Assembly (NCBI RefSeq): GCF_009258045.1
Contig: NZ_CP041166.1
Coordinates: 1,178,001-1,242,000, forward strand
Length of the DNA: 64,000 nt
Origin: Sulfurimonas xiamenensis
Lineage (GTDB): Bacteria; Campylobacterota; Campylobacteria; Campylobacterales; Sulfurimonadaceae
Reading direction: 5' to 3'
In this document: piece by piece, positions 1 through 8,564 of the stretch
Numbering within the stretch: the stretch's first letter is position 1
Layout of the letters: each line of letters begins with the position of its first letter
Program-made: the position numbers and the translations under genes
Notes under the pieces: generated by a model
What the model saw: only the letters and a program-made list of their open reading frames with translations
Told to the model about the DNA's origin: nothing
Database searches by the model: none

Positions 1-1261
1 TCTCTTCAGTTAACTGTTTGATATCCTCTTCTGATAGGTTTTTTATTGTTTCAACATGTATAGCTTCTTCATTTGTTTTATACTCAAGTAATTTTTTCAG
101 TATATACTCTTCGCTTAATCCGATAAGTTTTGATCCGAAGTTACCTTCTCCGCTTGCCCCGTGACATGGAGCACAATTGCTTTTATACATTTTAGTGACT
201 TTGAATCTTCCAAGAGATCCGGCTCTCTCTTCTAGAGCTTTTATCTGTAACTCCTGCTCTTTTCTTTGCTCATCTCTCTCTTCTTGCATCTCTTCTTTCT
301 CTATTTCAGAAGGCTCAGACATCTCTGTTTTTATCGGGGTTTCTACTCTAGGTGAATAGACAAGTTTGTCAAGTTTTTCCAATTTATTTACTTCTATATC
401 TGTTTTAATCAAATAAGCAATTCCTGCCACACCTATCAATAAAGAAACTAACATTAAGAAATGATGCAGAGGCGTTACTCTGTTTATCGGATGTTCTTTG
501 AGTCCTCTTTTTTTCAGCCACCATGCAAAGAAAGAAAATATACTAATAGCCACAAGTGCCCAAAAACCGACAGTTGGATATGCGTGCGTAGTAAATTGTG
601 CTACTTTGCCATCTCCTAGTAAAACAGGCATAAAAGGGTCTATCGTAATAGCTCCTCTATGAAGATTATGTCCAAACCAGTAAAGCCAGTAAGCATAAAA
701 ACCGACAAAAATAAAAGGCAGAACCATAGGAATAAACATCAACCTATCTATCCATTTATTGTTGTAAAGAATAAAAAAAACAAATAACAGAGCAAGTATA
801 ATAAGCGCATAAGGAGTAAGAGCCCTCTCATACGGTCCGCCGCTCTCCATAGGAGGCATACCTACATAATGATTGATTGTATTCATCTCATGAACTTCAC
901 CGCTAAGTCCGTCAAAATGGATAAATACTGGAAGTCCCTGCGGAAAAGCCTCTTTTGGATAGTTTGGTGCTTCTAATGAAAAATTCCATACAGGCATAGA
1001 AGGAACACCAATCTCCTCAGAAAATTCAATCATTTTTTTTAGATTATATTTTGATTCTTCTGGACTATTTACACCAAAATATCTACCTTTTTGATAATAG
1101 TTCCAAAGAGGATAAACATATGAGGGTATATTTTCAACTTTGTCATCTTGTATGCGCTCTAATGTTCCATGAAAACCAACAGATGGAACAATAAAACCAT
1201 ATAACAAAATAGCAAGAGCAACAACAGCAAAAGATCTCGCTGTAACAAAATAAATATTCAT
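1..1261 (-). CDS. NosB-like membrane protein fused to a C-terminal cytochrome c domain (3' end off-window)
   Basis: The frame opens at ATG 1261 and runs leftward without a stop to base 1, giving about 420 visible residues. The first ~270 residues parallel the complete NosB at 30689-31471 almost motif for motif: GFHGTL, PLWNYYQKGRY, SLEAPNYPK, GEVHEMNTINHYVGM, YWLYWFGHNLH and QFTTHAYPT all recur. An N-terminal membrane anchor and several later TM segments are present. After a further TM segment and a Glu-rich linker comes a monoheme c domain with CAPCH followed by GASGEG, closest in the window to nosC2 at 34092. By comparison with NosC2 only about 10-15 residues should lie beyond the edge. I infer a membrane electron-transfer protein joining NosB and NosC functions. 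The fusion and the second NosB copy are unusual; the exact role is unknown. Confidence 0.85.
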   Translation of the reverse strand, partial: MNIYFVTARSFAVVALAILLYGFIVPSVGFHGTLERIQDDKVENIPSYVYPLWNYYQKGRYFGVNSPEESKYNLKKMIEFSEEIGVPSMPVWNFSLEAPNYPKEAFPQGLPVFIHFDGLSGEVHEMNTINHYVGMPPMESGGPYERALTPYALIILALLFVFFILYNNKWIDRLMFIPMVLPFIFVGFYAYWLYWFGHNLHRGAITIDPFMPVLLGDGKVAQFTTHAYPTVGFWALVAISIFSFFAWWLKKRGLKEHPINRVTPLHHFLMLVSLLIGVAGIAYLIKTDIEVNKLEKLDKLVYSPRVETPIKTEMSEPSEIEKEEMQEERDEQRKEQELQIKALEERAGSLGRFKVTKMYKSNCAPCHGASGEGNFGSKLIGLSEEYILKKLLEYKTNEEAIHVETIKNLSEEDIKQLTEE

Positions 1262-1449
1262 AACACATTCCTTACAATTTATTTTGTAAAATGACTCTGT
1301 GTTTCAGCGCCATTGGTTGATTGTACATCAAAAGATATTATCTTCTACTTAATTTTCACTTATTAAAAATGAACAATAACTTTTTTTGTTTATGACAGGA
1401 TCTTGAATAAAATTATACTCTTACCGGTTAAAGTTTATTAGCTTATTTA

Positions 1450-1605
1450 CTATAACATCAAAATCAAGGGTCTTTTTTTTAACAATCTGTTCTGCACTAC
1501 TTCGCTAAGTTCAATTAGCACTTTGAAGAGAATCTCGTAAATTATACCCGCTTCATCATCGCAAAAAAGAATGTTTCCGACACCTATAACTGCAATTTTT
1601 TTCAT
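1450..1605 (-). pseudogene. Truncated [NiFe]-hydrogenase maturation protease (HupD/HyaD family) remnant
   Basis: The ATG at 1605 overlaps the hupL stop as ATGA, the usual translational coupling of a protease gene to its large subunit. The first ~20 residues (MKKIAVIGVGNILFCDDEAG) match the N-terminus of the hydrogenase endopeptidase family. The frame then diverges and stops after 51 residues at TAG 1450-1452, whereas family members have about 150-190. The later metal-ligand Asp and His regions are absent. I read this as a gene broken by deletion and/or frameshift. A working protease for the HupL C-terminus would have to come from elsewhere in the genome. Confidence 0.75.
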
Positions 1606-3263
1606 AAAGTTCTTATCTTGTAGCGACTCAGCTCTTTGCCTTTTGTGTCTATGACATGCACCGCACATGCAAGGCAGGGGTCAAAGGAGTGGATGACTCT
1701 GAGGACTTCAAGCGGTTTTGTAGCATCTTCTATCTTGATGCCGATAAGCGCCTCTTCATACGCTCCTCTTTTGCCCTCTCTATCTTTTGGCGAGGCGTTC
1801 CATGTGGTCGGAGCTATGACGGAGTAGTTTTGTATCTTTTGCTCTTTTATGCTTACAAAATGGGACAAAACACCGCGCGGGACTTCAAGAAAGGCTCTCC
1901 CTTTTGCCTCTTTTGGAAGCTTTTCAAAATCATATTTCGCCCATGTATCGGTGTTGTAGTATTTGATGTTTTGCACAAGGCGTGAGACAAGCTTAAAGAT
2001 ATATTCGCAGATATAAACACTCTCTATCGCCCTCGCGGCATTTCTTCCGATGGTTGTCGTAAGGTCTATAAGCTCAAGATTCGTACCATCTAAAAACTCA
2101 TCTACAAAAGGTTTTATAAGCTCGTTGCCGCTTAGATAGCTTACAAGCACTCTTGCAAGCGGTCCGCTCTCCATTACCTCTCCACCGTATCTGGGAGCCT
2201 TGATCCATGTGTATTTGTCATCACTTTTTGCGGTTTTAAGCGTACCGTCATCGTTTAAGTCGGTATAACAGACTTCGCCCTTTTCATCGTACCATGCTCT
2301 ATCAACCTCTTCGCTGATTCTGCTCTCGTCAAACTCCTCTACTTTTGAGAAGTCATATCCATAAATCACGCCGCCGCTAAAGAGCTTTTGTTTTTCATCA
2401 AACACATAGCCGCCCACGGATAAAAAATTACCTTTTGCTCTGCCCAAACCCTCTTTTATCTCATCTCTGTAAGCCGTCGCAAGCAGCTTCATATCGCTCA
2501 TGTAAGCGCGATCCACAAACTCTTTTGCCTCTTTGATAACAAAGATGTAGTCGTTAACTCTTTGCGGATTGAGCATATCGGCTACACTTGTAACCCCGCC
2601 TACGACAATGCTTTGAGGATGTGGCGTTTTACCGCCAAATATTGCTACGGCTTTACTTATCTCTGTCTGAAATCTAAGCGCTTCTAAGTAGTGCGAGAGA
2701 ATGATAAGGTTTTGCTCCGGTGTTAGTTTATAAGCGCTATGCCCCCAGTAGCCGTTTGCAAAAGGACCGAGTCTTCCCGCTTTTACAAAATTTCGCAGTT
2801 TCTGTAGCACCTCCGTGTAGTGCGCGACCGAGTTTCTATAGGGATTTTGAGAGTACTTTTTCGCCTCCTCTGAAGCAAGAGAGGCATCGGCTTCAAGCGC
2901 AGCGGTTACATCGATAAAATCCAAAGAGTGCAGATGGTAAAAGTGCACGACATGGTCTTGTATAAAGAGCGCCATCGTCATCAAATCTCTAACAACCCGT
3001 GCATTATCGGGCGGCACAATAGAGTAAGCATCTTCGACGGCACTCACGGCCGCGCGAAAGTGAGAGTTTGTACAGACTCCGCAGATTCTCCCCGCTAAAA
3101 GTCCTGCATCTCTTGGGTCTCTGCCTTTGAGTATAGTCTCTATACCGCGAAAGAGTTGCCCGCTTGCATACGCCTCTTGAACCACGCCCTCTTCATCAAC
3201 CTCAACCTCAACGCGCAAATGCCCCTCTATCCTTGTAACGGGATCAATGACTATCTTTTTCAT
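1602..3263 (-). CDS. hupL: [NiFe] hydrogenase large (catalytic) subunit
   Basis: This 553-residue subunit carries the Ni-Fe active site for H2 oxidation or proton reduction. The N-terminal Ni ligands are in RICGVCTNSH (about residue 62) and the C-terminal ligands in DPCLACAVH. After that motif come about 17 residues (VIDTKGKELSR...) that a maturation endopeptidase normally removes. I chose ATG 3263, giving MKKIVIDPVTRIEGH, over upstream in-frame codons because the family begins at this motif. The start overlaps the small-subunit stop by 20 bases, so the two are probably translationally coupled. No membrane cytochrome b subunit is adjacent. Together with the signal-less small subunit this argues for a cytoplasmic enzyme. 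Confidence 0.95.
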   Translation of the reverse strand: MKKIVIDPVTRIEGHLRVEVEVDEEGVVQEAYASGQLFRGIETILKGRDPRDAGLLAGRICGVCTNSHFRAAVSAVEDAYSIVPPDNARVVRDLMTMALFIQDHVVHFYHLHSLDFIDVTAALEADASLASEEAKKYSQNPYRNSVAHYTEVLQKLRNFVKAGRLGPFANGYWGHSAYKLTPEQNLIILSHYLEALRFQTEISKAVAIFGGKTPHPQSIVVGGVTSVADMLNPQRVNDYIFVIKEAKEFVDRAYMSDMKLLATAYRDEIKEGLGRAKGNFLSVGGYVFDEKQKLFSGGVIYGYDFSKVEEFDESRISEEVDRAWYDEKGEVCYTDLNDDGTLKTAKSDDKYTWIKAPRYGGEVMESGPLARVLVSYLSGNELIKPFVDEFLDGTNLELIDLTTTIGRNAARAIESVYICEYIFKLVSRLVQNIKYYNTDTWAKYDFEKLPKEAKGRAFLEVPRGVLSHFVSIKEQKIQNYSVIAPTTWNASPKDREGKRGAYEEALIGIKIEDATKPLEVLRVIHSFDPCLACAVHVIDTKGKELSRYKIRTL

Positions 3264-5664
3264 TCTCTTCTTCCTTATATACTCTTTCGTTTGCAAACTT
3301 GTCAAAAAAGCCTCTCTCTGTGCATCCCATGCATCCATGCCCCGCTTGAACTGGCCAGCTCGCGCCTTGGTTGAACTTCATGGTCGGACAGTTTACAAAA
3401 GCATAAGGACCTTTACAGCCCATCTTAAAAAGACACCACCCTTTTTTTGCACCCTCATCTCCCCACTCCTCAACAAATTCTCCAAGCTCATAGTGTCCTC
3501 GCCGCTCGCAGTTGTCATGAACTCTTCCCTCATACGCCCAAAGAGGTCGGTTGAACTTATCTAAAGGCGGCATCTCTTCAAACATAATGTAGTAAAGAAG
3601 CGTACCGACAATATTAACGGGGTTTGTCGGACACCCGGAGATATTAACAACATCTTCTCTATTTAGCGCCTCTGCAACTCCTACCGCATCTGTCGGGTTT
3701 GGAGCGGCAGCTACAACGCCTCCGTCAAACGCGCAGCTTCCCACGGCGATAACAAGTGCGGCATCCTTTGCACACCGCTTCAAAAGCTCTATGCCCGTCT
3801 CGCCCTTTGAGCCGATTCTTAGGTACTTTCCATCAAGTCCGAGCGGAACCGCACCTTCGACTATAAGTATATACTCGCCCTTTTGATTTTTAATGATATC
3901 ATCCAAAAGACTCTCGCTCTCATCTCCGCTCGCACTCATCAAGAGCTCATGATAGTCAAGTGAGATATACTCAAATATAAGATCTTCTATAGCGGGATTT
4001 GCCGACTTAATAAAGGCTTCTGAGTTGCCGCTGCAATCTGAGAGCTCAAGCCAAACAATCGGGATTTTATTTAGGCTCTTTACCCCTTTTGCGACCACCT
4101 CTTCAAACTTTGGATGCAGCTGCATATCTGCGGTAACCATGCTGATCCATCTGTTAACCTCATCTTTTGTGATATCCATACTCTGCATGGCGGCTTCAAG
4201 GTTCTCTTCATCAAGAGCATTGCGCGGATGCTCTTTGTTAAACTTTTCAACTCTCTTTTTTGCAACTTTCAGTTTTTTTTCTAACTCTTTCTCTTCGGGA
4301 CTCTTTTTTACAATATTTGGGTCGATAAGACACTGAGACTTCTCTATGATCTTTACAACCTCGCCTCGGCATCTGCCGCAAACCCTGCCAGCTTCTGAAA
4401 ACTCCTTCAAATCGGCAAAAGAGTTTACGGCGTTTTGTGTGACTATGTCAACCAAATCATTATAGTAAGTTCCCGTGCAGCTGCAAACCAGCTTCCCCCT
4501 GCCCTCAGTTTTAGCAGCTTTATAGAGTTCATCTATCTCTATCTCTTTTGCACTCTCTATAAGATTTTGAACATAGCAGACATCAACGGTTGAGTTGATT
4601 CCGATGTATCTTAAAACTCTGTCATTTTTTAAAAAATACTCATCCATAGAGTTCTCTTTGCTAATTATGACTTTGTTATACTCTTTATCAAAATCAGGCG
4701 ACATAACATCCACCAATGTAAACTCGCCGACTTTTAACATGTCTATGGTTGTTTTTGGTTCAAACTCTTGAAGTTCTCTTTGTAAAATATGAGAAATAGC
4801 ACTTTTTGCCTGCTGCGTACACGCCTCTACATGTCCTGCTATAAAAGCAAATTTTGTTACCTCCGCACACTCACCGATGGCATATATGTTCTCATCTTCA
4901 CTCTGCATAAAAGTGTTTGTCAAGATCCCTTTGTTGCACTTGAGAGTATCTCTAAATTCCTCAACATTGGGTCTGATTCCTATGCCAAAGATAAGAAAAG
5001 GATTTTTTATCTCTCTTTTTTTCGTTTTTAAAAGCTTTATTTTTGCATCTTCTATAACAGTGTCCACTATCTCATCTTCAAAATATACAGTAATTTTTTT
5101 TGTGTAACTCTGCTCTATAATTTTTACAGATTCGCTTGAGAGATTTTTGTCATATAAAGAGTCTGAACGGATAAGCAGTGAGATTTTCTCTACTTGCGGC
5201 ATTTTATCCAGCGTCTCAAGAAGCTCAAGAGCGATAGGTCCTCCGCCGACAACGACGACTTCTCTCCCTTTTACACTTTTTTTGATAATTTCGCAATCAT
5301 CGGCACTTCTAAAAACAGCTGCATTTTCAACACTTTTTACATCAAAGGGAGCGTTTGGCAAAGAGCCTGTTGCGATGATAAGCTTGTCATAACCAAACAT
5401 TGCCTCTTTAGAGTAGACGCGTTTTTTCTCTCTATCAATTTTGATGATTTTTTGATTTAACTCCAGATGAACTGTGGGATCGAGATGCAGAGATATTTCT
5501 TCTATATCAGAAGTTTCATCAACAAGTTTGCAGAGATGTATCCTGTCATAAGGCGCATACTTCTCCTCACTGAGAATTGTGACATCTACAGAACTATCCG
5601 CTTTTTTAATGTTGTTTGCAAAATAAGCCGCGGCTATACCGCCGCCGATAATTAAGAGTCTCAT
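3244..5664 (-). CDS. hupS: [NiFe] hydrogenase small subunit fused to NirB-like FAD/NAD(P) oxidoreductase and Bfd-type [2Fe-2S] domain
   Basis: An 806-residue three-part fusion. Residues 1-310 form a pyridine-nucleotide-disulfide oxidoreductase like the NirB/rubredoxin reductase N-terminus, with GGGIAA (FAD) near 7 and GGGPIA (NAD) near 140. Residues ~390-435 carry a Bfd-like [2Fe-2S] motif with Cys 394, 396, 429 and 432. A charged helical linker covers ~455-530. From ~533 on is a hydrogenase small subunit with Cys residues for the distal and medial clusters (NCPTM, GHGCMGC). The proximal-cluster motif reads DCSGNSE, with Asn where most small subunits have the second Cys; cyanobacterial-type (group 2) HupS proteins share this. 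There is no Tat signal, so I infer a cytoplasmic H2-NAD(P) or H2-ferredoxin enzyme. The start is set by an AGAGGA ribosome site. Confidence 0.93.
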   Translation of the reverse strand: MRLLIIGGGIAAAYFANNIKKADSSVDVTILSEEKYAPYDRIHLCKLVDETSDIEEISLHLDPTVHLELNQKIIKIDREKKRVYSKEAMFGYDKLIIATGSLPNAPFDVKSVENAAVFRSADDCEIIKKSVKGREVVVVGGGPIALELLETLDKMPQVEKISLLIRSDSLYDKNLSSESVKIIEQSYTKKITVYFEDEIVDTVIEDAKIKLLKTKKREIKNPFLIFGIGIRPNVEEFRDTLKCNKGILTNTFMQSEDENIYAIGECAEVTKFAFIAGHVEACTQQAKSAISHILQRELQEFEPKTTIDMLKVGEFTLVDVMSPDFDKEYNKVIISKENSMDEYFLKNDRVLRYIGINSTVDVCYVQNLIESAKEIEIDELYKAAKTEGRGKLVCSCTGTYYNDLVDIVTQNAVNSFADLKEFSEAGRVCGRCRGEVVKIIEKSQCLIDPNIVKKSPEEKELEKKLKVAKKRVEKFNKEHPRNALDEENLEAAMQSMDITKDEVNRWISMVTADMQLHPKFEEVVAKGVKSLNKIPIVWLELSDCSGNSEAFIKSANPAIEDLIFEYISLDYHELLMSASGDESESLLDDIIKNQKGEYILIVEGAVPLGLDGKYLRIGSKGETGIELLKRCAKDAALVIAVGSCAFDGGVVAAAPNPTDAVGVAEALNREDVVNISGCPTNPVNIVGTLLYYIMFEEMPPLDKFNRPLWAYEGRVHDNCERRGHYELGEFVEEWGDEGAKKGWCLFKMGCKGPYAFVNCPTMKFNQGASWPVQAGHGCMGCTERGFFDKFANERVYKEEENEKDSH

Positions 5665-5680
5665 TTGGATTCCTCTTTTC

Positions 5681-5726
5681 TTTAATACGGCTTCATTGTA
5701 TATTTATTTTATTTAAAAGATAATAA
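5681..5726. repeat. Promoter-like direct repeat, copy A
   Basis: This ~46-base segment between the GH17-GT2 gene and the hydrogenase small subunit recurs at 8483-8530 in the same orientation. A 25-base core (5697-5721) is identical to 8501-8525, and both copies begin with TTTAATACG and end with ATAA. Read leftward, copy A contains TACAAT (5700-5695), a plausible -10 element giving a leader of about 24 nt to the hydrogenase start at 5664. So it probably doubles as the hup promoter. Confidence 0.6.
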
Positions 5727-5755
5727 TATCAAATACAAGCAGAGTAAGATTTTTC

Positions 5756-8419
5756 CTAAAGAGCCTTTTTGTAGGAATGCTTCTCAATCATCCTAAGAAC
5801 AATCGCTGAAACATATGGAATACTTTGGATAAAGATAGTTGCACAAAAAACATAAACTTCTATAATTCCCTGCTTATTTGTCACTATAAGTGCCACAAAC
5901 GAACCTAAAAGCAGTGATGCTAAAATCATCTCATTTTTCACAGGACTGCTTACGCTTTTTTTACTGTTGCCCCCTTTTTCCGTTCTCTTAAACGGCAGGC
6001 TGTCTTTTACAAATCCGTCATATACCGCTTTAAAAATGATAAGCTGCAGGCTCATGGCGGCAATGGCGCCCAAAAGGGAGTGATATAGATTTGCCCCTAC
6101 CCTTGTTCTATAAAGCACAAACGAGTGAATGACATTTACTAAAAAAGCCGTTAAAATCGGTACAGTCAGCGCAATAGTCGGAATGGTTACTCCTACAAAA
6201 ATAATAACTGGAACCCAGATGATGTTGAGTATCGAAGTGAGAGTTCCCAAAGCGTCAGAGAGCCAAAAAAACCATCCAGTAATAAAGTGGTGTTTTTGTG
6301 CACGCGTAAGAGTTTTGGATGATGGTTTAAAGTGGTGCCAATGTTTTTTAAGAATCTGCACCGCACCGTACGCCCAGCGATGGCGCTGATTTTTAAAAGC
6401 TTCAATAGTATCGGGAAGCAGTCCATGCCCGTATCTGCGGTTTGTATAGTGTCCGATATAACCCGCTTCAAAAAGTCTAAGCCCCAGCTCACTATCTTCT
6501 ACTATCGTATCGGTATTCCACGCTCCGACTTCATCAAAAGCGCTTTTGCGCACCATAAGCATTGTTCCGTGTGCTACAATAGCATTCTCTTCATTGCGCT
6601 CAACCATGCCGATATCAAAAAAGCCTGCATATTCGGCATTCATAGCTGTTTTGACAAGCGATTCATTTCCGTCTCTGTGGTCTTGAGGCGCTTGAACCAA
6701 AGCAACTTTAGGATCATCAAAAATCGGCACTAAGTCTATGAGCCAATTTGGACTGATAACATAATCGGCATCAATTACGGCTAATATTTCACACTCGGGA
6801 TTTGTAAACTCAAGTGCTTTATTGAGCGCTCCCGCCTTAAAACCGCTGCACTCTATATCAAGATAAACAAATCTTTTCCCAAGCTCTTTACATAGAGCTT
6901 TTATAGGTGCTTTATAGAACTCTTCAGGCGTATTGTTTATAATTACAAGAACTTCATAGTTAGTATAATTTAGTTTTGAGAGTGCTATAAGTGTCTCCTC
7001 TAAAACGGCAGGCTGCTCTTTGTATGCAGGCACATGGATACTCACAAAAGGGACTCTCTCAGACTTTAAATCAAGAGGAATAAGCCTTTGCGGACGCTTT
7101 CCGATTGTACACTTAAAGAGCTCATTTGCTTTAGCCAGTGTGATAAGCGTAAGAGGTATCATAAGAATCGAGCCCATGCCCCACATAATCCATGTACCGA
7201 AGTTCATGTAGTGAACAAAAGGATAAACTGCCGACATAACGATACCAAAGGAGATTCCCTGCGCAGCAAGACCATAGGTAAGCGCATGCAGAAAATTGAT
7301 GTTTTGATTTCTAAGACCAAAAAAAGTTAAAATTGCCCCTATTATGACAGCCGCAACCATCTGCGCAAACCAATAGGGCTCAACAAGAACTTCTCCATGC
7401 ATCTCAAATTTTTGCTGGCGGTTTGCATCAAAAATGCCCCAATACTGCCCGACACTCCCCTCGTCTAAGCCTTTCCATGGCTGATCAAACGCTTCAATAA
7501 GGTTGTAGCTAAAACCCTCTTGCTTTGCTAAAAGTAAAAATCTTCTAATAACGGTTGCCTGATTTTGGGGGCTCGCTATGGCGGCTTTATTATTATATCC
7601 TTGACTCGGCCATCCAAATTCGCCTATAACCAAAGGTTTGTTTTTATACACATCTTTTAATTTTTGATATGTCTCTTTGAAAAACAGTTCAAAATTCTCG
7701 GCTTTTACTTTTTCCCAATATGGAAGAATATGGATATTTATGATATCAACTTCCCCAGCCAAAACTGGATTAAGAAGCCATATATTCCAAACCTCTGCCG
7801 TTGTAATCGGAACTATATACTCTTTTTGCCTTAAAAGCTCATCTCTAAGAATTTTCTCTTTTTCTACTCTTTCTATTTTGTTTTTTATTGTAGCAATTTC
7901 ATCTTTTATAGCGTTTTCTTTGGCTTCTTTTCTAGCATTAAATAAGATATAAACAAATCTTTTCATATCCCTAATATGCCCAATTAGCTCATGTGATGAC
8001 AAATCTTCGCGAAGCAGCACCTCATTTCCGACTATTACAGAGAGCAAGCTCTCATAATACTCAGTAATAAGACTTTTAGCCAGTGCAATCTCTTTTTCAT
8101 TATCTTGCTTATTTCCGCTAAGCCAAATACCCAAATGCGCTTGCATACCAAGTTTTTTTACTATCGGCATAACTTTTTGTGAATCTTCGACAGAGTAGAG
8201 GCGCACACTGTTTGTAAATTTATTTAACAGAATTAAATCTTTAAGCACCTCTTCATCACTAAGCATCTCCTTTTTGTTTAACTTTTTATATGGTGCATAC
8301 GAGAGAGATTCTATGATATTCTCAGCATCGGGCGGAGTGATAAATTTTTGTTCGCTGCCAAGCCATAAAAAAATTTGAAGAAACGAAGCAACGAGAAGGG
8401 AAACAATAATATATTTCAA
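5756..8419 (-). CDS. Membrane beta-glucan enzyme: GH17 glucanase domain fused to family 2 glycosyltransferase
   Basis: An 887-residue protein. After an N-terminal membrane anchor, residues ~30-330 resemble GH17 beta-1,3-glucanase/transglycosidase, with the acid/base Glu in VGNEV (~130) and the nucleophile Glu in VIGEFGW (~267). Two or more TM helices lie at ~360-440. From ~455 there is a processive GT2 domain (FVSIHVPAYKE, DADY, VEDSELG, QRHRW), followed by C-terminal TM helices. This set of parts is known from NdvB-like beta-glucan synthases, where the GH17 part can branch or cyclise the glucan. I infer synthesis and remodelling of a periplasmic or exported beta-glucan. It is transcribed alone, flanked by the two promoter-like repeats. 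Confidence 0.88.
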   Translation of the reverse strand: MKYIIVSLLVASFLQIFLWLGSEQKFITPPDAENIIESLSYAPYKKLNKKEMLSDEEVLKDLILLNKFTNSVRLYSVEDSQKVMPIVKKLGMQAHLGIWLSGNKQDNEKEIALAKSLITEYYESLLSVIVGNEVLLREDLSSHELIGHIRDMKRFVYILFNARKEAKENAIKDEIATIKNKIERVEKEKILRDELLRQKEYIVPITTAEVWNIWLLNPVLAGEVDIINIHILPYWEKVKAENFELFFKETYQKLKDVYKNKPLVIGEFGWPSQGYNNKAAIASPQNQATVIRRFLLLAKQEGFSYNLIEAFDQPWKGLDEGSVGQYWGIFDANRQQKFEMHGEVLVEPYWFAQMVAAVIIGAILTFFGLRNQNINFLHALTYGLAAQGISFGIVMSAVYPFVHYMNFGTWIMWGMGSILMIPLTLITLAKANELFKCTIGKRPQRLIPLDLKSERVPFVSIHVPAYKEQPAVLEETLIALSKLNYTNYEVLVIINNTPEEFYKAPIKALCKELGKRFVYLDIECSGFKAGALNKALEFTNPECEILAVIDADYVISPNWLIDLVPIFDDPKVALVQAPQDHRDGNESLVKTAMNAEYAGFFDIGMVERNEENAIVAHGTMLMVRKSAFDEVGAWNTDTIVEDSELGLRLFEAGYIGHYTNRRYGHGLLPDTIEAFKNQRHRWAYGAVQILKKHWHHFKPSSKTLTRAQKHHFITGWFFWLSDALGTLTSILNIIWVPVIIFVGVTIPTIALTVPILTAFLVNVIHSFVLYRTRVGANLYHSLLGAIAAMSLQLIIFKAVYDGFVKDSLPFKRTEKGGNSKKSVSSPVKNEMILASLLLGSFVALIVTNKQGIIEVYVFCATIFIQSIPYVSAIVLRMIEKHSYKKAL

Positions 8420-8482
8420 TATACTTCCTAAAATTAAAAAGCTAATTGTACATCAAAATTTCAAGAGCTGTAACAAGTTTTT

Positions 8483-8530
8483 TTTAATACGCTTTTACTA
8501 TGTATATTTATTTTATTTAAAAGATGATAA
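8483..8530. repeat. Promoter-like direct repeat, copy B
   Basis: Second copy of the repeat at 5681-5726, with the 25-base identical core at 8501-8525. It lies in the 145-base divergent region between the GH17-GT2 gene (leftward) and the alpha/beta hydrolase (rightward). Read leftward it offers TACATA (8504-8499) as a weaker -10 element about 80 nt upstream of the GH17-GT2 ATG. Confidence 0.55.
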
Positions 8531-8564
8531 CATGCATCACTTTTAAGATTTTAAAGGCGCTGTT

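Noticed and set aside
1317..1331. TTGAT-N5-ATCAA resembling an FNR box upstream of the NosB-cytochrome fusion
   Set aside because: The spacer is 5 bases, not 4, and no convincing -10 lies at the right distance on the minus strand; could be chance in AT-rich DNA.
1656..1985. 109-codon rightward open frame inside hupL
   Set aside because: Antisense to a clearly conserved coding region, with no homology-like pattern or ribosome site; a shadow frame.
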